Made by a program: the position numbers and the translations under genes. Shown in pieces: positions 44,527 to 52,417 of a stretch of DNA of 64,000 bases. Within the stretch, counting starts at the first letter, position 1. Each line of letters starts with the position of its first letter. The DNA is taken from contig NZ_CP085302.1 in the NCBI RefSeq assembly GCF_020700235.1, positions 372,001 to 436,000 on the forward strand, given 5' to 3'. Origin of the DNA: Haladaptatus pallidirubidus (lineage in GTDB: Archaea > Halobacteriota > Halobacteria > Halobacteriales > Haladaptataceae). The notes under the pieces were generated by a model. It made no database searches and was not told the DNA's origin. It worked only from the letters and a program-made list of their open reading frames with translations.

Positions 44527-44852
44527 TTAGCTACCGTGAAGTTGCCTAATCTGGTTCACAACTGCGGCTGTCCACTCGTCTACTTCATGCTGTAGCCACT
44601 CCGTAGTTTCTGCGAGTGGTTGCGTTATATGAAGATATTTGACGCCCCCACTAGAGATGGTGTATGATACCGCGTCACTAATTCTTGGTCATAGAGCGGT
44701 TGCAGTTGCTTCCCGATCGTGCTCTGATCACGGTCGAGACGTTCGGCGATTTCGGCTCTTGTGCTGTGTGGATGATCGAGTACAGTCAGATATACATGGA
44801 ATGCTGCTTTATGGACTCCACAGACCGTGGCCATCGTCGTCGTGAGTTCCAA
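44527..44852 (-). pseudogene. Small TrmB/MarR-like HTH regulator with a frameshift
   Basis: MATVCGVHKAAFHVYLTVLD, then STRAEIAERLDRDQSTIGKQ and LQPLYDQELVTRYHT is a winged helix of the short haloarchaeal TrmB-like type. The frame then breaks; the neighbouring frame continues SSGGVKYLHITQPLAETTEW, then VDEWTAAVVNQIRQLH to a TAA at 44527-44529. The sum is a normal protein of about 108 residues, so one small indel near 44660 has broken it. Confidence 0.7.
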
Positions 44853-44853
44853 A

Positions 44854-45414
44854 TCAGTCTGAGTGATCGGGTCTGTGTGTCCACGAGGGCGCGGGACCGT
44901 ATAATCGCTCGTCAGTATCGTCAGCGTACGGCATTCTCTCGGGCGCTTCGAGGAGTTCGAGATACAATCCCCAGTTCACTCGACAAAATATGTAGGTCAA
45001 GCCCTCCGTTGGTCCGTCGTCATTTGTTTGCGGGCCATCAAGCATCGTAACGTCGTCTCGGTCAGCCAATCCATCTATTGCCACATCGATATCCTCTACC
45101 TGGAGGCCGAGATGCGTCGCGCCGATGTCGGCGTTGTTCGGTGGCGTATCGTCCTGGTCGGGAGCATCCCACTCGAACAGCTCAAGATTCATTGTTGGGC
45201 CGCATCGCAACATTGCAAGCGAGGCTGTCGCGTCAGGATGCACATCCAATCGTCGCTCCATTGAATCACCATCGGAATCTCCGAACGGCCCTTTCCGATA
45301 GAGCAAGTCACACCCGATGGCATCAACAAAGAAGTTAACTGCCTCATCGAGATCGGGAACGGTGATTCCAACGTGATGGACGTTTTGTACCGTCAACGGA
45401 TGGTCGTTTGTCAT
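44854..45414 (-). CDS. VOC-superfamily (glyoxalase/bleomycin-resistance fold) protein
   Basis: A 186-residue protein from Met 45414: VQNVHHVGITVPDLDEAVNF, then FVDAIGCDLLYRKGPFGDSD, MNLELFEWDAPDQDDTPP, IGATHLGLQVEDIDVAIDGL and YIFCRVNWGLYLELLEAPE. The two beta-alpha-beta-beta-beta repeats with His in each first strand and Glu at the ends are typical of metal-dependent VOC enzymes (methylmalonyl-CoA epimerase, dioxygenase and lyase relatives). An extra loop sits between the repeats. The reaction is unknown. The upstream methyltransferase is on the same strand. Confidence 0.85.
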   Translation of the reverse strand: MTNDHPLTVQNVHHVGITVPDLDEAVNFFVDAIGCDLLYRKGPFGDSDGDSMERRLDVHPDATASLAMLRCGPTMNLELFEWDAPDQDDTPPNNADIGATHLGLQVEDIDVAIDGLADRDDVTMLDGPQTNDDGPTEGLTYIFCRVNWGLYLELLEAPERMPYADDTDERLYGPAPSWTHRPDHSD

Positions 45415-45445
45415 AGTATGTGTCTCAGATGGTGGAGAGTATCGG

Positions 45446-46093
45446 TTACTTTTGAAGGAGAACGATCCCGTCACCGACTGCATTCACTGGCTCTGCGAGG
45501 AGGACATCGAAGCCAACGCTTTGGGCATGGTCAACGAGCCATTTTCTACTAATCAAGTATTCGTCATCACGAGTGAGGACATTATCACCGGCTTCTAACT
45601 CATGCTCTCGGGAGAACTCGCCGTCCTCCTGGGCGTGTTCGATGGCAGCCGGGTCGATACCGTCGAGTGCGGATCAAAACGTGGACGCAAACGCCTCGAC
45701 GCCCCGATTTGCCCACCGTATCTGAGTCTCGCGGTTGGCCGCTGTATCACGAGCGTCGTTCTTCAAGAACGTCTCAGCGATGCAAATATGACCGCCCTCA
45801 GGTAAGGCCGTAAAGCAATCTTCGAGAAAGTCAACTTTCTGGTCGAGTGGATCGGGGATGTGGTGGAAGGAATACAACAGCACCACCATTTCCGGGAGTG
45901 AGGTGACTGTTTTCACGTACTCGGTCATATCGGCTGTTTCAAACGATAGGTTTGACACCCCGAGTTTTTTCGCGTTATTCCGTGAAACCTCGGTGACTGT
46001 CGCTCGATTATCGATTCCGAGTATCTCTGTTGTTGGCATTTCTTCAGCCAATCGGACAGAGGTTTGCCCTGTTCCAGATCCCATTTCGATCAT
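45446..46093 (-). pseudogene. SAM-dependent methyltransferase gene, truncated and frameshifted
   Basis: Reads RMIEMGSGTGQTSVRLAEEM (SAM-binding GxGxG), TEILGIDNRATVTEVSR, NLSFETADMTEYV, VVLLYSFHHIPDPLDQKVDF and GGHICIAETFLKN. The frame breaks near 45675 and resumes as GIDPAAIEHAQEDGEFSREH to VGFDVLLAEPVNAVGDGIVL and a TAA at 45446. The N-terminus before GSGTG is missing; the transposable element with TnpB begins there, so its insertion probably removed it. Confidence 0.75.
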
Positions 46094-46249
46094 ACGAAAT
46101 CGAGGAGAATACCTGCCCCTTGAGGGTCAGGATGAATCCGACACTACTCTACACCAACCACCGTTCGATTGCCCGGCATGATATTCTACGTTCTAATCCA
46201 AACTTTCACAACACGACGCTCCATAACCTGTTATGAAGACGTTTCACGA

Positions 46250-47572
46250 ATGCATATTCATCGTACTTACCGTGCGAAAATCCGCAACCACTCACAAGTG
46301 GAGCGGATGCTCGACCTGCACGGATGGAGTGCATCGAAACTGTGGAACGTTGCGAACTATCACTCCCGCCAAGTGTGGGATGACACGGGCGAGATTCTCG
46401 ATGATTCTGACTTGAAACGCGAGTTGAAGACTCATACAACCTACAAAGGACTCCATTCACAGTCCAGTCAGCGCGTTCTGGAGGAACTCGCTGAAGCCTT
46501 CAACTCGTGGTACGGTAAACGCAAGAACGACTCTCGTGCGAATCCGCCCGGCTACCGCAAGAAAAACTACTACGACAACGCTGGAAACCGCGTCCACCAA
46601 GAACACCCGCGTTCCACCGTAACGTGGAAACAGAAAGGTATCCGTCACGACACCAAGCACAACCACGTCAGGCTCTCGAAAGGCGCGAACCACAAAGACC
46701 ACCCGAGAGACTGGGACTACATCCTTGTTGAATATGAGACACGTCCCGAAGTCACGGTTGAAAACCTACAACAGGTTCGGGCCGTCTACAGCAAGTCGAA
46801 GGAGCGTTGGGAACTTCACCTCGTGTGCAAACACGAAGTCGAGATCCCCGACTCTCCCGGTAATGAGACTGCTGGCATCGACCTCGGCATCTGTAACTTC
46901 GCGGCGGTTGCGTACAGCACCGAGGAAGCCGACTTGTACCCCGGCAACCAACTGAAACAGGACGGATACTACTTTCCGAAAGAAATCGCTAAATGCGACG
47001 ATTCAGGCGGTTCTGAGGCCACCAGACTTCACCAGAAATGGTCGGAGCGCCGAACCCACTTCTTCCACAGCCTCACCAAACACATCGTAGAGAAGTGTAT
47101 CGAGCGTGGCGTGGGCCGCATCAACATCGGGAAGCTCGCGGGTGTCCGTGAGGATGAGAACGGCGACTCGAAGAACTGGGGTCGCCACGGAAACCTTGAC
47201 CTGCATGGATGGGCGTTCGACCGTCTCACCAGCATCCTCACGTACAAGGCGAAAGTCAAGGGTATCGAGGTCGTGGAAGTGTCTGAGCGCGACACCAGTA
47301 AGACGTGTTGCGTGTGCGGTAGGGAAGATGATAGTCAGCGTGTTGAACGTGGCCTGTACGTGTGCGAGGATTGTGATGCGGCGTTTAACGCGGACGTGAA
47401 CGGAGCGGAGAACATCCGCCTCAACATCAACGAAACAGAAAGTAACTCCGAGTCTGCGCCCGATTCGGGTGAAGATAGGAGTACCGGCTGGTTGGCACAG
47501 CCCGGAGTCTACCTTCACGACTTGTCCTACGGATTCTCACCGAGGGAACAAGTGGTGGACTGCAAACCCTAA
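46250..47572 (+). CDS. tnpB: TnpB, RNA-guided nuclease of an IS1341-type element
   Basis: A 440-residue protein starting MHIHRTYRAKIRNHSQVERM. The RuvC-like active site is seen as GIDLGICNFAAVAY (first Asp), RINIGKLAGVRE (Glu region) and the C-terminal NADVNGAENI (last Asp). The zinc knuckle is CCVCGRED...YVCEDCDAAFN. All expected blocks are present, so the nuclease is probably active. TnpB cuts DNA guided by an RNA made from the element's right end. The frame is open 27 codons upstream, but Met 46250 fits the family. It has no TnpA partner here, so it moves only with help from elsewhere, if at all. Confidence 0.92.
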   Translation: MHIHRTYRAKIRNHSQVERMLDLHGWSASKLWNVANYHSRQVWDDTGEILDDSDLKRELKTHTTYKGLHSQSSQRVLEELAEAFNSWYGKRKNDSRANPPGYRKKNYYDNAGNRVHQEHPRSTVTWKQKGIRHDTKHNHVRLSKGANHKDHPRDWDYILVEYETRPEVTVENLQQVRAVYSKSKERWELHLVCKHEVEIPDSPGNETAGIDLGICNFAAVAYSTEEADLYPGNQLKQDGYYFPKEIAKCDDSGGSEATRLHQKWSERRTHFFHSLTKHIVEKCIERGVGRINIGKLAGVREDENGDSKNWGRHGNLDLHGWAFDRLTSILTYKAKVKGIEVVEVSERDTSKTCCVCGREDDSQRVERGLYVCEDCDAAFNADVNGAENIRLNINETESNSESAPDSGEDRSTGWLAQPGVYLHDLSYGFSPREQVVDCKP

Positions 47573-47620
47573 TCTCCCAACGCTCGGGATTCCCGCATCT
47601 TCAGACGTGGGAGGATGTCA
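47480..47620 (+). ncRNA. Probable guide (omega) RNA overlapping the end of tnpB
   Basis: Inferred from position. TnpB guide RNAs start within the 3' end of tnpB and run to the right end. The terminal stem seen at 47588-47615 would close the scaffold, and the guide would come from the bases just after it. Confidence 0.4.
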
Positions 47621-47860
47621 ATTCTTGCTCAGTGGACAAAATTGTCCGCCTGAGTGACTCTGAGACGGGTCAGCGTGCGACGTATGCACGATGACACACC
47701 ACACGCAATATCTACAATACGACGACATTGAGGCCAAAACTAACCAGCAGTGCATCACGCCGGACGATTTGAAAACGAACGGCGTTATTTTTCTCCGTCG
47801 TCATCCCCACGAAGGTGTCGGCAGCCGTGAGAAGGACATGCTGTACCATAAAACCACACG

Positions 47861-47990
47861 AGGGCGTCGGCTTTCCGACGCCCTAAGCCGGGTCCATGGA
47901 CCCGGCTACCCTGATACTACTAGTACTGTACTCACACTAGTGAGTGTGAGTGAGGGGGCTGCTCCCACTGGCCAGTGGGAGCAGCCCCCT
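47861..47990. repeat. Array of perfect palindromes upstream of the 48.0-kb gene
   Basis: Four stem-loops in 130 bases: a 10-bp stem with CTTT loop (47861-47884, AGGGCGTCGG arm); a perfect 22-bp palindrome (47886-47907, arm AGCCGGGTCCA); a stem of 8 to 9 bp (47931-47950, arm CTCACACT); and a perfect 38-bp palindrome (47953-47990, arm AGGGGGCTGCTCCCACTGG). The last ends 4 bases before the ribosome-binding site of the next gene. Confidence 0.9.
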
Positions 47991-47993
47991 TCA

Positions 47994-48000
47994 TGAGGTG
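47994..48000 (+). promoter_or_regulatory. Ribosome-binding site of the 48.0-kb gene
   Basis: GAGGTG lies 7 bases before ATG 48007 and matches the anti-Shine-Dalgarno end of haloarchaeal 16S RNA. This is noteworthy because many haloarchaeal transcripts have no leader. It supports the start at 48007 and an mRNA with a long structured leader. Confidence 0.65.
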
Positions 48001-48006
48001 GTTTTG

Positions 48007-49302
48007 ATGAATGGCACGGGACACATCGATTTGTTTGTGTTCAAACGAGCAATCGAAAGAGTCCACGAATACATTCAAAACAGATACGACGTAGGAACGT
48101 CTGAGTCGGACTATTACGTACGTATCGTGGTCGAAAATGCGATTGAAGAGTGGTGCGACGAAGATCCGAACGCGGAGATTGAAGATCTCATCCACAATGC
48201 TATGGACGCACTCGGTGGCGACGACAGCGAAGAAAAAGATCGTTTGTTTTCGAACCTGTCGGTGGCGCCCGACGAGAAGACGCGCCTCGATCGCGACGTG
48301 CGAGAATCAATTGAGACCCTGTTTAACGAGGATTATGCGAAACGTGCGCCTGAGACAGACACGAAAGGCGAGTATCTCTCGCGTATTCTTTTAGAGTTCG
48401 TTACCGACGGTCGGCGTGATCGTTTGCGGCGGAAGATGAATCAGATCGATCTGTTCGCGCGGTGTGAGAGTGGTGATGCGAGTTCGGTCGAGCAAAAGGT
48501 GGCTAGTATCCGTTCGGAGCTTTCGGATAAATTCGATAATGGGTATCCGGCACAGCGTGACGACCTCGTTGCGGCCGTGAAAATGCAGCCACAAACGAAG
48601 ACGAAAAAGACCCGTGAGAAGTTAGTCCGGAGAGTCCTCGATCATGACACGGTTGAGTATGTGGAGAGTCCGACGACAAAGGACGTGTTCATGCCGCGTG
48701 AACAGGCTATCCAGGGGATGGAAAACCTTGGGCTGCCCGGCATCTTAGATGGACCGAAGTATGACCGTCTTCAGGCAGGGTACGAGTTCGCGGACCTCTC
48801 AAAGGATGACAAAATAGAGGGAATCAAAGTCGCACTCGTGCGGCTCGCGATGCACGCTGATTTGGGTGGGACATTTCGTCTGACCGCAGAACAGATTCGA
48901 CAGCGTGTCTTTGGTATTGCCGAGTCTGTGCGCGTCGATACGATTCGTCGGTACATGAACGAAATAACCGATGAAGAAGGGTTCACAGAAACTCAGACGG
49001 AAGAGAATAGTACGAAAGCCGTTCGGGTACACGTTCCAACGATCATCAAAACAGATGTCGATCTTCTCGAGAAGGCCAATCTCGCGAAGGAATATGATTA
49101 CGAAGACGCACCGGATACGGGATTAGTTGTGAACATTTCGTCTCTGTTCGACGCCGAGAACGGTGAGAGTAACACCGAGAGCAAGTCTCTCTCTGATGAG
49201 CCCCATCCATCGGAACAGTCCGATGACAGGCAGAGTGCGGTGCGTGAGGTAGATGCACGCTTTGATGAACTCATGCAGGGAGTCTCGGTAGACTGTAGTT
49301 AA
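48007..49302 (+). CDS. Plasmid-type protein with a winged-helix segment, family unknown
   Basis: A 431-residue acidic protein. The N-terminal 45 residues (HIDLFVFKRAIERVHEYIQN, then VGTSESDYYVRIVVENAIEE) resemble a small helical DNA-binding or dimerisation unit. The middle (ASSVEQKVASIRSELSDKFD and on) is helical. Residues 285 to 335 (LVRLAMHADLGGTFRLTAEQ, then IRQRVFGIAESVRVDTIRRY) look like a winged helix, and the C-terminal 60 residues are disordered. I do not recognise the family; position and shape suggest a replication or maintenance protein. The start is fixed by a good ribosome-binding site. The leader carries the palindrome array. Confidence 0.7.
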   Translation: MNGTGHIDLFVFKRAIERVHEYIQNRYDVGTSESDYYVRIVVENAIEEWCDEDPNAEIEDLIHNAMDALGGDDSEEKDRLFSNLSVAPDEKTRLDRDVRESIETLFNEDYAKRAPETDTKGEYLSRILLEFVTDGRRDRLRRKMNQIDLFARCESGDASSVEQKVASIRSELSDKFDNGYPAQRDDLVAAVKMQPQTKTKKTREKLVRRVLDHDTVEYVESPTTKDVFMPREQAIQGMENLGLPGILDGPKYDRLQAGYEFADLSKDDKIEGIKVALVRLAMHADLGGTFRLTAEQIRQRVFGIAESVRVDTIRRYMNEITDEEGFTETQTEENSTKAVRVHVPTIIKTDVDLLEKANLAKEYDYEDAPDTGLVVNISSLFDAENGESNTESKSLSDEPHPSEQSDDRQSAVREVDARFDELMQGVSVDCS

Positions 49303-49319
49303 ATGGAACCCCCGAAGGG

Positions 49320-49497
49320 TTATTGGCCAAGAAGCCGTGCCAGCGGGCCGCGAGAGTCGCTCTCACCGGATTCTTCGGGTCACAATGCAGTTTCCTCCCG
49401 TGCCTTGTTTGCGTACTTCTGTGCTCCCTGCGCTTCGGAGAGACGTGCATTTAGGGTTTGTTTGTCAGCTTGGAGTTCTTCGATCCGCTCATCTTAA
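49320..49497 (-). pseudogene. Remnant of a second coiled-coil/RHH gene
   Basis: The frame DERIEELQADKQTLNARLSE, then AQGAQKYANKAREETAL, a TGA, PEESGESDSRGPLARLLGQ and a TAA. The end SRGPLARLLGQ matches SRGFLARLLGR at the end of the gene at 50293, so this is the tail of a paralog that has lost its head and gained a stop. Confidence 0.6.
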
Positions 49498-49521
49498 TAA
49501 CTCTCTCTAGAGGGTTATTAA
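49494..49521. repeat. 13-bp inverted repeat
   Basis: Arms TTAATAACTCTCT and AGAGGGTTATTAA, separated by two bases, with one mismatch. It lies at the broken edge of the coiled-coil remnant and could be an operator or the end of a lost element. Confidence 0.6.
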
Positions 49522-49719
49522 AAACAACCAGAACGGCGGGTTTTCCGGGGGACTGTCCACACTTTTCCGCAGCAATTCCCGCCAAGCAGATTCTCCGCGC
49601 TTCTAGTACCACTCGCCAGCCGTCGAAGAGTGGTAGGTTACTTGAGTTCGATTAGAGGAGAACGTGAAATATATTTAGAACAGACGTGAGAAGAGGTGAA
49701 CGATGAGTGTTGACTGAGA

Positions 49720-50226
49720 CTACGTCGCTCGGAGGTGACCAGTAGAGGGTTCGTAGACCTCGCCATTCTGTTTCAATTCATCGACTTTTGCGTTTATCTG
49801 GCGCTTGGATAAACCGAGATCGCCCGTAACTGCGTAGATAAGTGCTTCTGGGATTCCATCTGGAGTCACATTATCAAACTCCCTAATCAACTCTATCAAA
49901 TCATCAGTAGCGACTGTGGTCTTCTCGTCGGTCACTATCTCGGTGGCTTCGTGGTCTGTATATGTTGCGTGTTCGGCCATGAACACTTCCACTTCGGATT
50001 CCGAACTGAACTCCCACGTCTCCGCACACTCATCACAAAATACGCTCCATTGCGTACGCTCGGCGAGATTGACGGCAAGATCGGCGCGTTCCCATTCCGG
50101 TTCGTGGCTAGTATGTTCTCGATGCTTGCTGTAAAAGAGTGAGGCGGCAGATACATCCTCAAATTCTCCATCCATATCACACTCAGGACAATTAATTACG
50201 AACGCTGGCTCACTGTTTTCCGACAT
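49720..50226 (-). CDS. Zinc-finger and winged-helix protein of plasmid/virus type
   Basis: A 168-residue acidic protein with two zinc-finger-like units (INCPECDMDGEFEDVSAASL to HREHTSHEP, and FCDECAETWEFSSESEVEVF to HATYTDHE), each with CxxC followed by two histidines. A C-terminal domain (DDLIELIREFDNVTPDGIPE, ALIYAVTGDLGLSKRQINAK, VDELKQNGEVYEPSTGHLR) reads like a winged helix with a final wing. Such proteins occur on haloarchaeal plasmids and viruses. It should bind DNA. The coiled-coil gene lies just upstream on the same strand. Confidence 0.75.
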   Translation of the reverse strand: MSENSEPAFVINCPECDMDGEFEDVSAASLFYSKHREHTSHEPEWERADLAVNLAERTQWSVFCDECAETWEFSSESEVEVFMAEHATYTDHEATEIVTDEKTTVATDDLIELIREFDNVTPDGIPEALIYAVTGDLGLSKRQINAKVDELKQNGEVYEPSTGHLRAT

Positions 50227-50292
50227 GTGACTATCCTATCCCGGTTTCGGTATAATTGTTCTTTTTGTCGTTTGATTGGAATTAGTGGACGG

Positions 50293-50862
50293 TTATCGTC
50301 CGAGGAGACGAGCGAGAAAACCGCGTGAGTCATCGTCTTGGCCGTCTGAGGAGTTGCGAACTTTCAATTTCCCTTGAGCCTCATTATATCGCGCCTTTGC
50401 ACTGTCTCGCTCCTCACGCACTCGCTTAAGATCACGCTCCAACTGGTCAACCCGCGCCTCTAACCGAATCTTCTCCTCACGATCCTCACGAAGCGCGTCG
50501 ATGCGGTCGCGGAGTTCCGAGACCTCCTGCTCGTGTTCCGTCTCTAGTTCGTTCACCTTCTGTTCGTGTTCTGCTTGAAGTTCACGGACCTTCTCCTCCA
50601 ATCGATTCACCTCCTGCTCGTGTTCGGCTTTTAGTTCACTTAGCTTCTGTTCGTGTTGTGACTCCAATTCATTTACCTTCTGTTCGTGTTCTCTCCGAAG
50701 GCTGTCTAATTGCTCCTCGTAGCTGTCTCGGATTTTTTTGCCTTCGTTTCGTGATTCAACCACATCACGGAGGTATTCTGTTCGTGTTGTATCTGACTCC
50801 TCTGCCTCTTCTTCAACGGATGCAAGGACATCCTCAGCGAGACGGAGCGTGATCTGATCCAT
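50293..50862 (-). CDS. Ribbon-helix-helix protein with a long coiled coil of 11-residue repeats
   Basis: A 189-residue protein. Residues 1 to 40 (MDQITLRLAEDVLASVEEEA, then DTTRTEYLRDVVESR) are a CopG-type ribbon-helix-helix DNA-binding unit. Residues 45 to 160 are a continuous charged coiled coil in which HEQ returns every 11 residues (HEQKVNELESQ, HEQKLSELKAE, HEQEVNRLEEK, later HEQKVNELETE), a hendecad pattern. The end is SRGFLARLLGR. Start 50862 is the Met before the RHH strand; a longer frame to 50892 adds an unrelated stretch. Palindrome site 6 lies about 110 bases upstream. It may organise plasmid DNA. Confidence 0.8.
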   Translation of the reverse strand: MDQITLRLAEDVLASVEEEAEESDTTRTEYLRDVVESRNEGKKIRDSYEEQLDSLRREHEQKVNELESQHEQKLSELKAEHEQEVNRLEEKVRELQAEHEQKVNELETEHEQEVSELRDRIDALREDREEKIRLEARVDQLERDLKRVREERDSAKARYNEAQGKLKVRNSSDGQDDDSRGFLARLLGR

Positions 50863-50969
50863 GTCACAGAGAACACGCACGACCTGCATCAAAGCGCGTC
50901 AGACATGTGACAGCTGATGAGAAGAACACATCCGCTTCGAGCCGAGATGATCGACGATCAACGGAGGTT

Positions 50970-50990
50970 CGTTAGTAGATTATTCTAATC
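50970..50990. promoter_or_regulatory. 21-bp palindrome, site 6
   Basis: CGTTAGTAG-ATT-ATTCTAATC. It lies upstream of the ribbon-helix-helix gene and within the AT-rich gap before the peroxiredoxin gene. Confidence 0.7.
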
Positions 50991-51222
50991 TGATCATGTG
51001 GTGGTGTCGCCAGAAGTTGAGACTACTGTTCTCAATGCATAGAGAACCGGTTTGGTATCGAATTGTTGATACAAACCACTATGATTTGTACAAGTGCTGG
51101 CCTCCCGCTTATTGCGAGCCGGCAATTAAACCATGTCCATATAGACTCCAAAATATTGGACTAGGTTCGACATTTATAGAAACTACAAACATTTATCTAT
51201 GTGATGTGATTTTTATAGAACG

Positions 51223-51789
51223 ATGTCCAGTGACTTCCCACTTCCGGACGATTTACCAGTACCGGATGACGACGGAGCGGCCGACCATCTCCAGGGGATG
51301 GAGATGCCCAACGTATCCCTCCCAGCGACCGACAGCACGACGATTAACCTCCAAGAACTGCCTCCTCGAACGGTTATCTACATTTATCCACTGACCGGGC
51401 GGCCAGACAAGGACGTGATCCCAGACGGGTGGGAAGACGTCCCGGGTGCCCGTGGCTGTACTCCTGAGTCATGCGGGTTTCGCAGTCATTACGATGCACT
51501 TCGAGATAATGGAGTTGGGGAGGTATTCGGACTGTCTACGCAGTCAAGTAAGTACCAACGTGAAGCTCATGACCGTCTGAACCTCCCCTTCGAGATGCTG
51601 AGCGATGCCGAGTGGAAGCTGACAAACGAACTTGACTTGCCGATGTTCACAATCGAGGGAGACGAGTATCTGAAGCGATTGACACTGGTGATCTCTGATG
51701 GACGTATTGAACACGTCTTCTATCCGATTTTCCCACCAGACGAACATGCGAACGAAGTGCTAGAGTGGGTAACGGATAATCCCCGCTAA
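51223..51789 (+). CDS. Peroxiredoxin (AhpC/TSA family)
   Basis: A 188-residue thioredoxin-fold protein. MEMPNVSLPATDSTTINLQE is the N-terminal strand, TVIYIYPLTGRPD the fold core, ARGCTPESCGFRSHYDALRD contains the catalytic region with two Cys, then VFGLSTQSSKYQREAHDRLN, LPFEMLSDAEWKLTNELDLP and TLVISDGRIEHVFYPIFPPD. The peroxidatic site is PGARGCTPESC, an altered form of the usual P-x-x-x-T/S-x-x-C motif, as seen in PrxQ-like members. It would reduce peroxides. TATA-like sequence (TTTTTATAG) lies about 10 bases before the ATG. Confidence 0.85.
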   Translation: MSSDFPLPDDLPVPDDDGAADHLQGMEMPNVSLPATDSTTINLQELPPRTVIYIYPLTGRPDKDVIPDGWEDVPGARGCTPESCGFRSHYDALRDNGVGEVFGLSTQSSKYQREAHDRLNLPFEMLSDAEWKLTNELDLPMFTIEGDEYLKRLTLVISDGRIEHVFYPIFPPDEHANEVLEWVTDNPR

Positions 51790-51872
51790 GAGGCCAGTAG
51801 AACTGTTGCTTCCGTTTAGCCAACCGATTCAAACCGATAGCAATCTTAGGCTCCCAACAGAGCCTCGGTTTA

Positions 51873-52193
51873 CTATTTGGGTGGGTCTGCGTCGTCACCG
51901 AAGCCACTCCCGTACGTTTCGAGCACTTCTGTAACGGTGACCTCGTACGCGTCGTACCACTCAGTCCACCGCTGTTTCGCCCGTTTGTGGTCTGAATCCA
52001 CTCCAAATGACTCGAGCGCACCCAGTGACTCCCAGTAATACACAACGAGAATCTCCTCACTTTCCGGGGCGTTCCACGTGCGTTTACCGAGATATCCATC
52101 TGTATCTTCAGCAGCCGCTTGTATCGCGTCGTTCAACTTCTGAAACTCCTCATCGTACTCTCCCGGGTCAAGGCGGAACGTAACAAGATACAT
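51873..52193 (-). CDS. Antibiotic-biosynthesis-monooxygenase-like (ABM) protein
   Basis: A 106-residue protein: MYLVTFRLDPGEYDEEFQKL, NDAIQAAAEDTDGYLGKRTW, then EILVVYYWESLGALESFGVD, HKRAKQRWTEWYDAYEVTVT. The strand-helix-strand-helix pattern with YWESxxALxxFxxDxxHxxAKxRW is the dimeric ferredoxin-like ABM fold; members include haem-degrading and quinol monooxygenases and proteins of unknown role. ATG 52193 follows a directly preceding Met codon. Function unknown. Confidence 0.8.
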   Translation of the reverse strand: MYLVTFRLDPGEYDEEFQKLNDAIQAAAEDTDGYLGKRTWNAPESEEILVVYYWESLGALESFGVDSDHKRAKQRWTEWYDAYEVTVTEVLETYGSGFGDDADPPK

Positions 52194-52417
52194 CACTACT
52201 TATTCTCACCCACGCCGATAAGATGATTCCCTTCCGTGGACACACACTTTCGCCATTGGATATTCGCTGACCTACCGTCCTTCTCGCGTTTTCGTCTCTG
52301 GCCAGTCTCGCCTGGAACCCCACAACTATCCAGTGCTTCAGAGAATACTCTTATGGACAACCCAACCATATCGAAGGCCTGTACCACCCTCCGAGTGAAT
52401 CCTGTGGTGAATTGCCT

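Larger units (their letters stand above)
46110..47620 (+). mobile_element. IS1341-type (IS200/IS605 group) element carrying only tnpB
   Basis: The element has a TnpB gene but no TnpA. A small hairpin (CCCCTTGAGGG) near 46108-46118 is a candidate left end. After the gene, a structured right end reads GGGATTCCCGC, loop, GTGGGAGGATGTCAA (about 47588-47622), which resembles right ends of haloarchaeal elements of this type. Neither end is exact. The insertion sits at the truncated start of a methyltransferase gene. Confidence 0.65.

Noticed and set aside
47691..47996. A 101-codon frame across the palindrome array
   Set aside because: Its second half is made only of the palindromes, and no family pattern is visible. 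The region is better explained as a structured leader.
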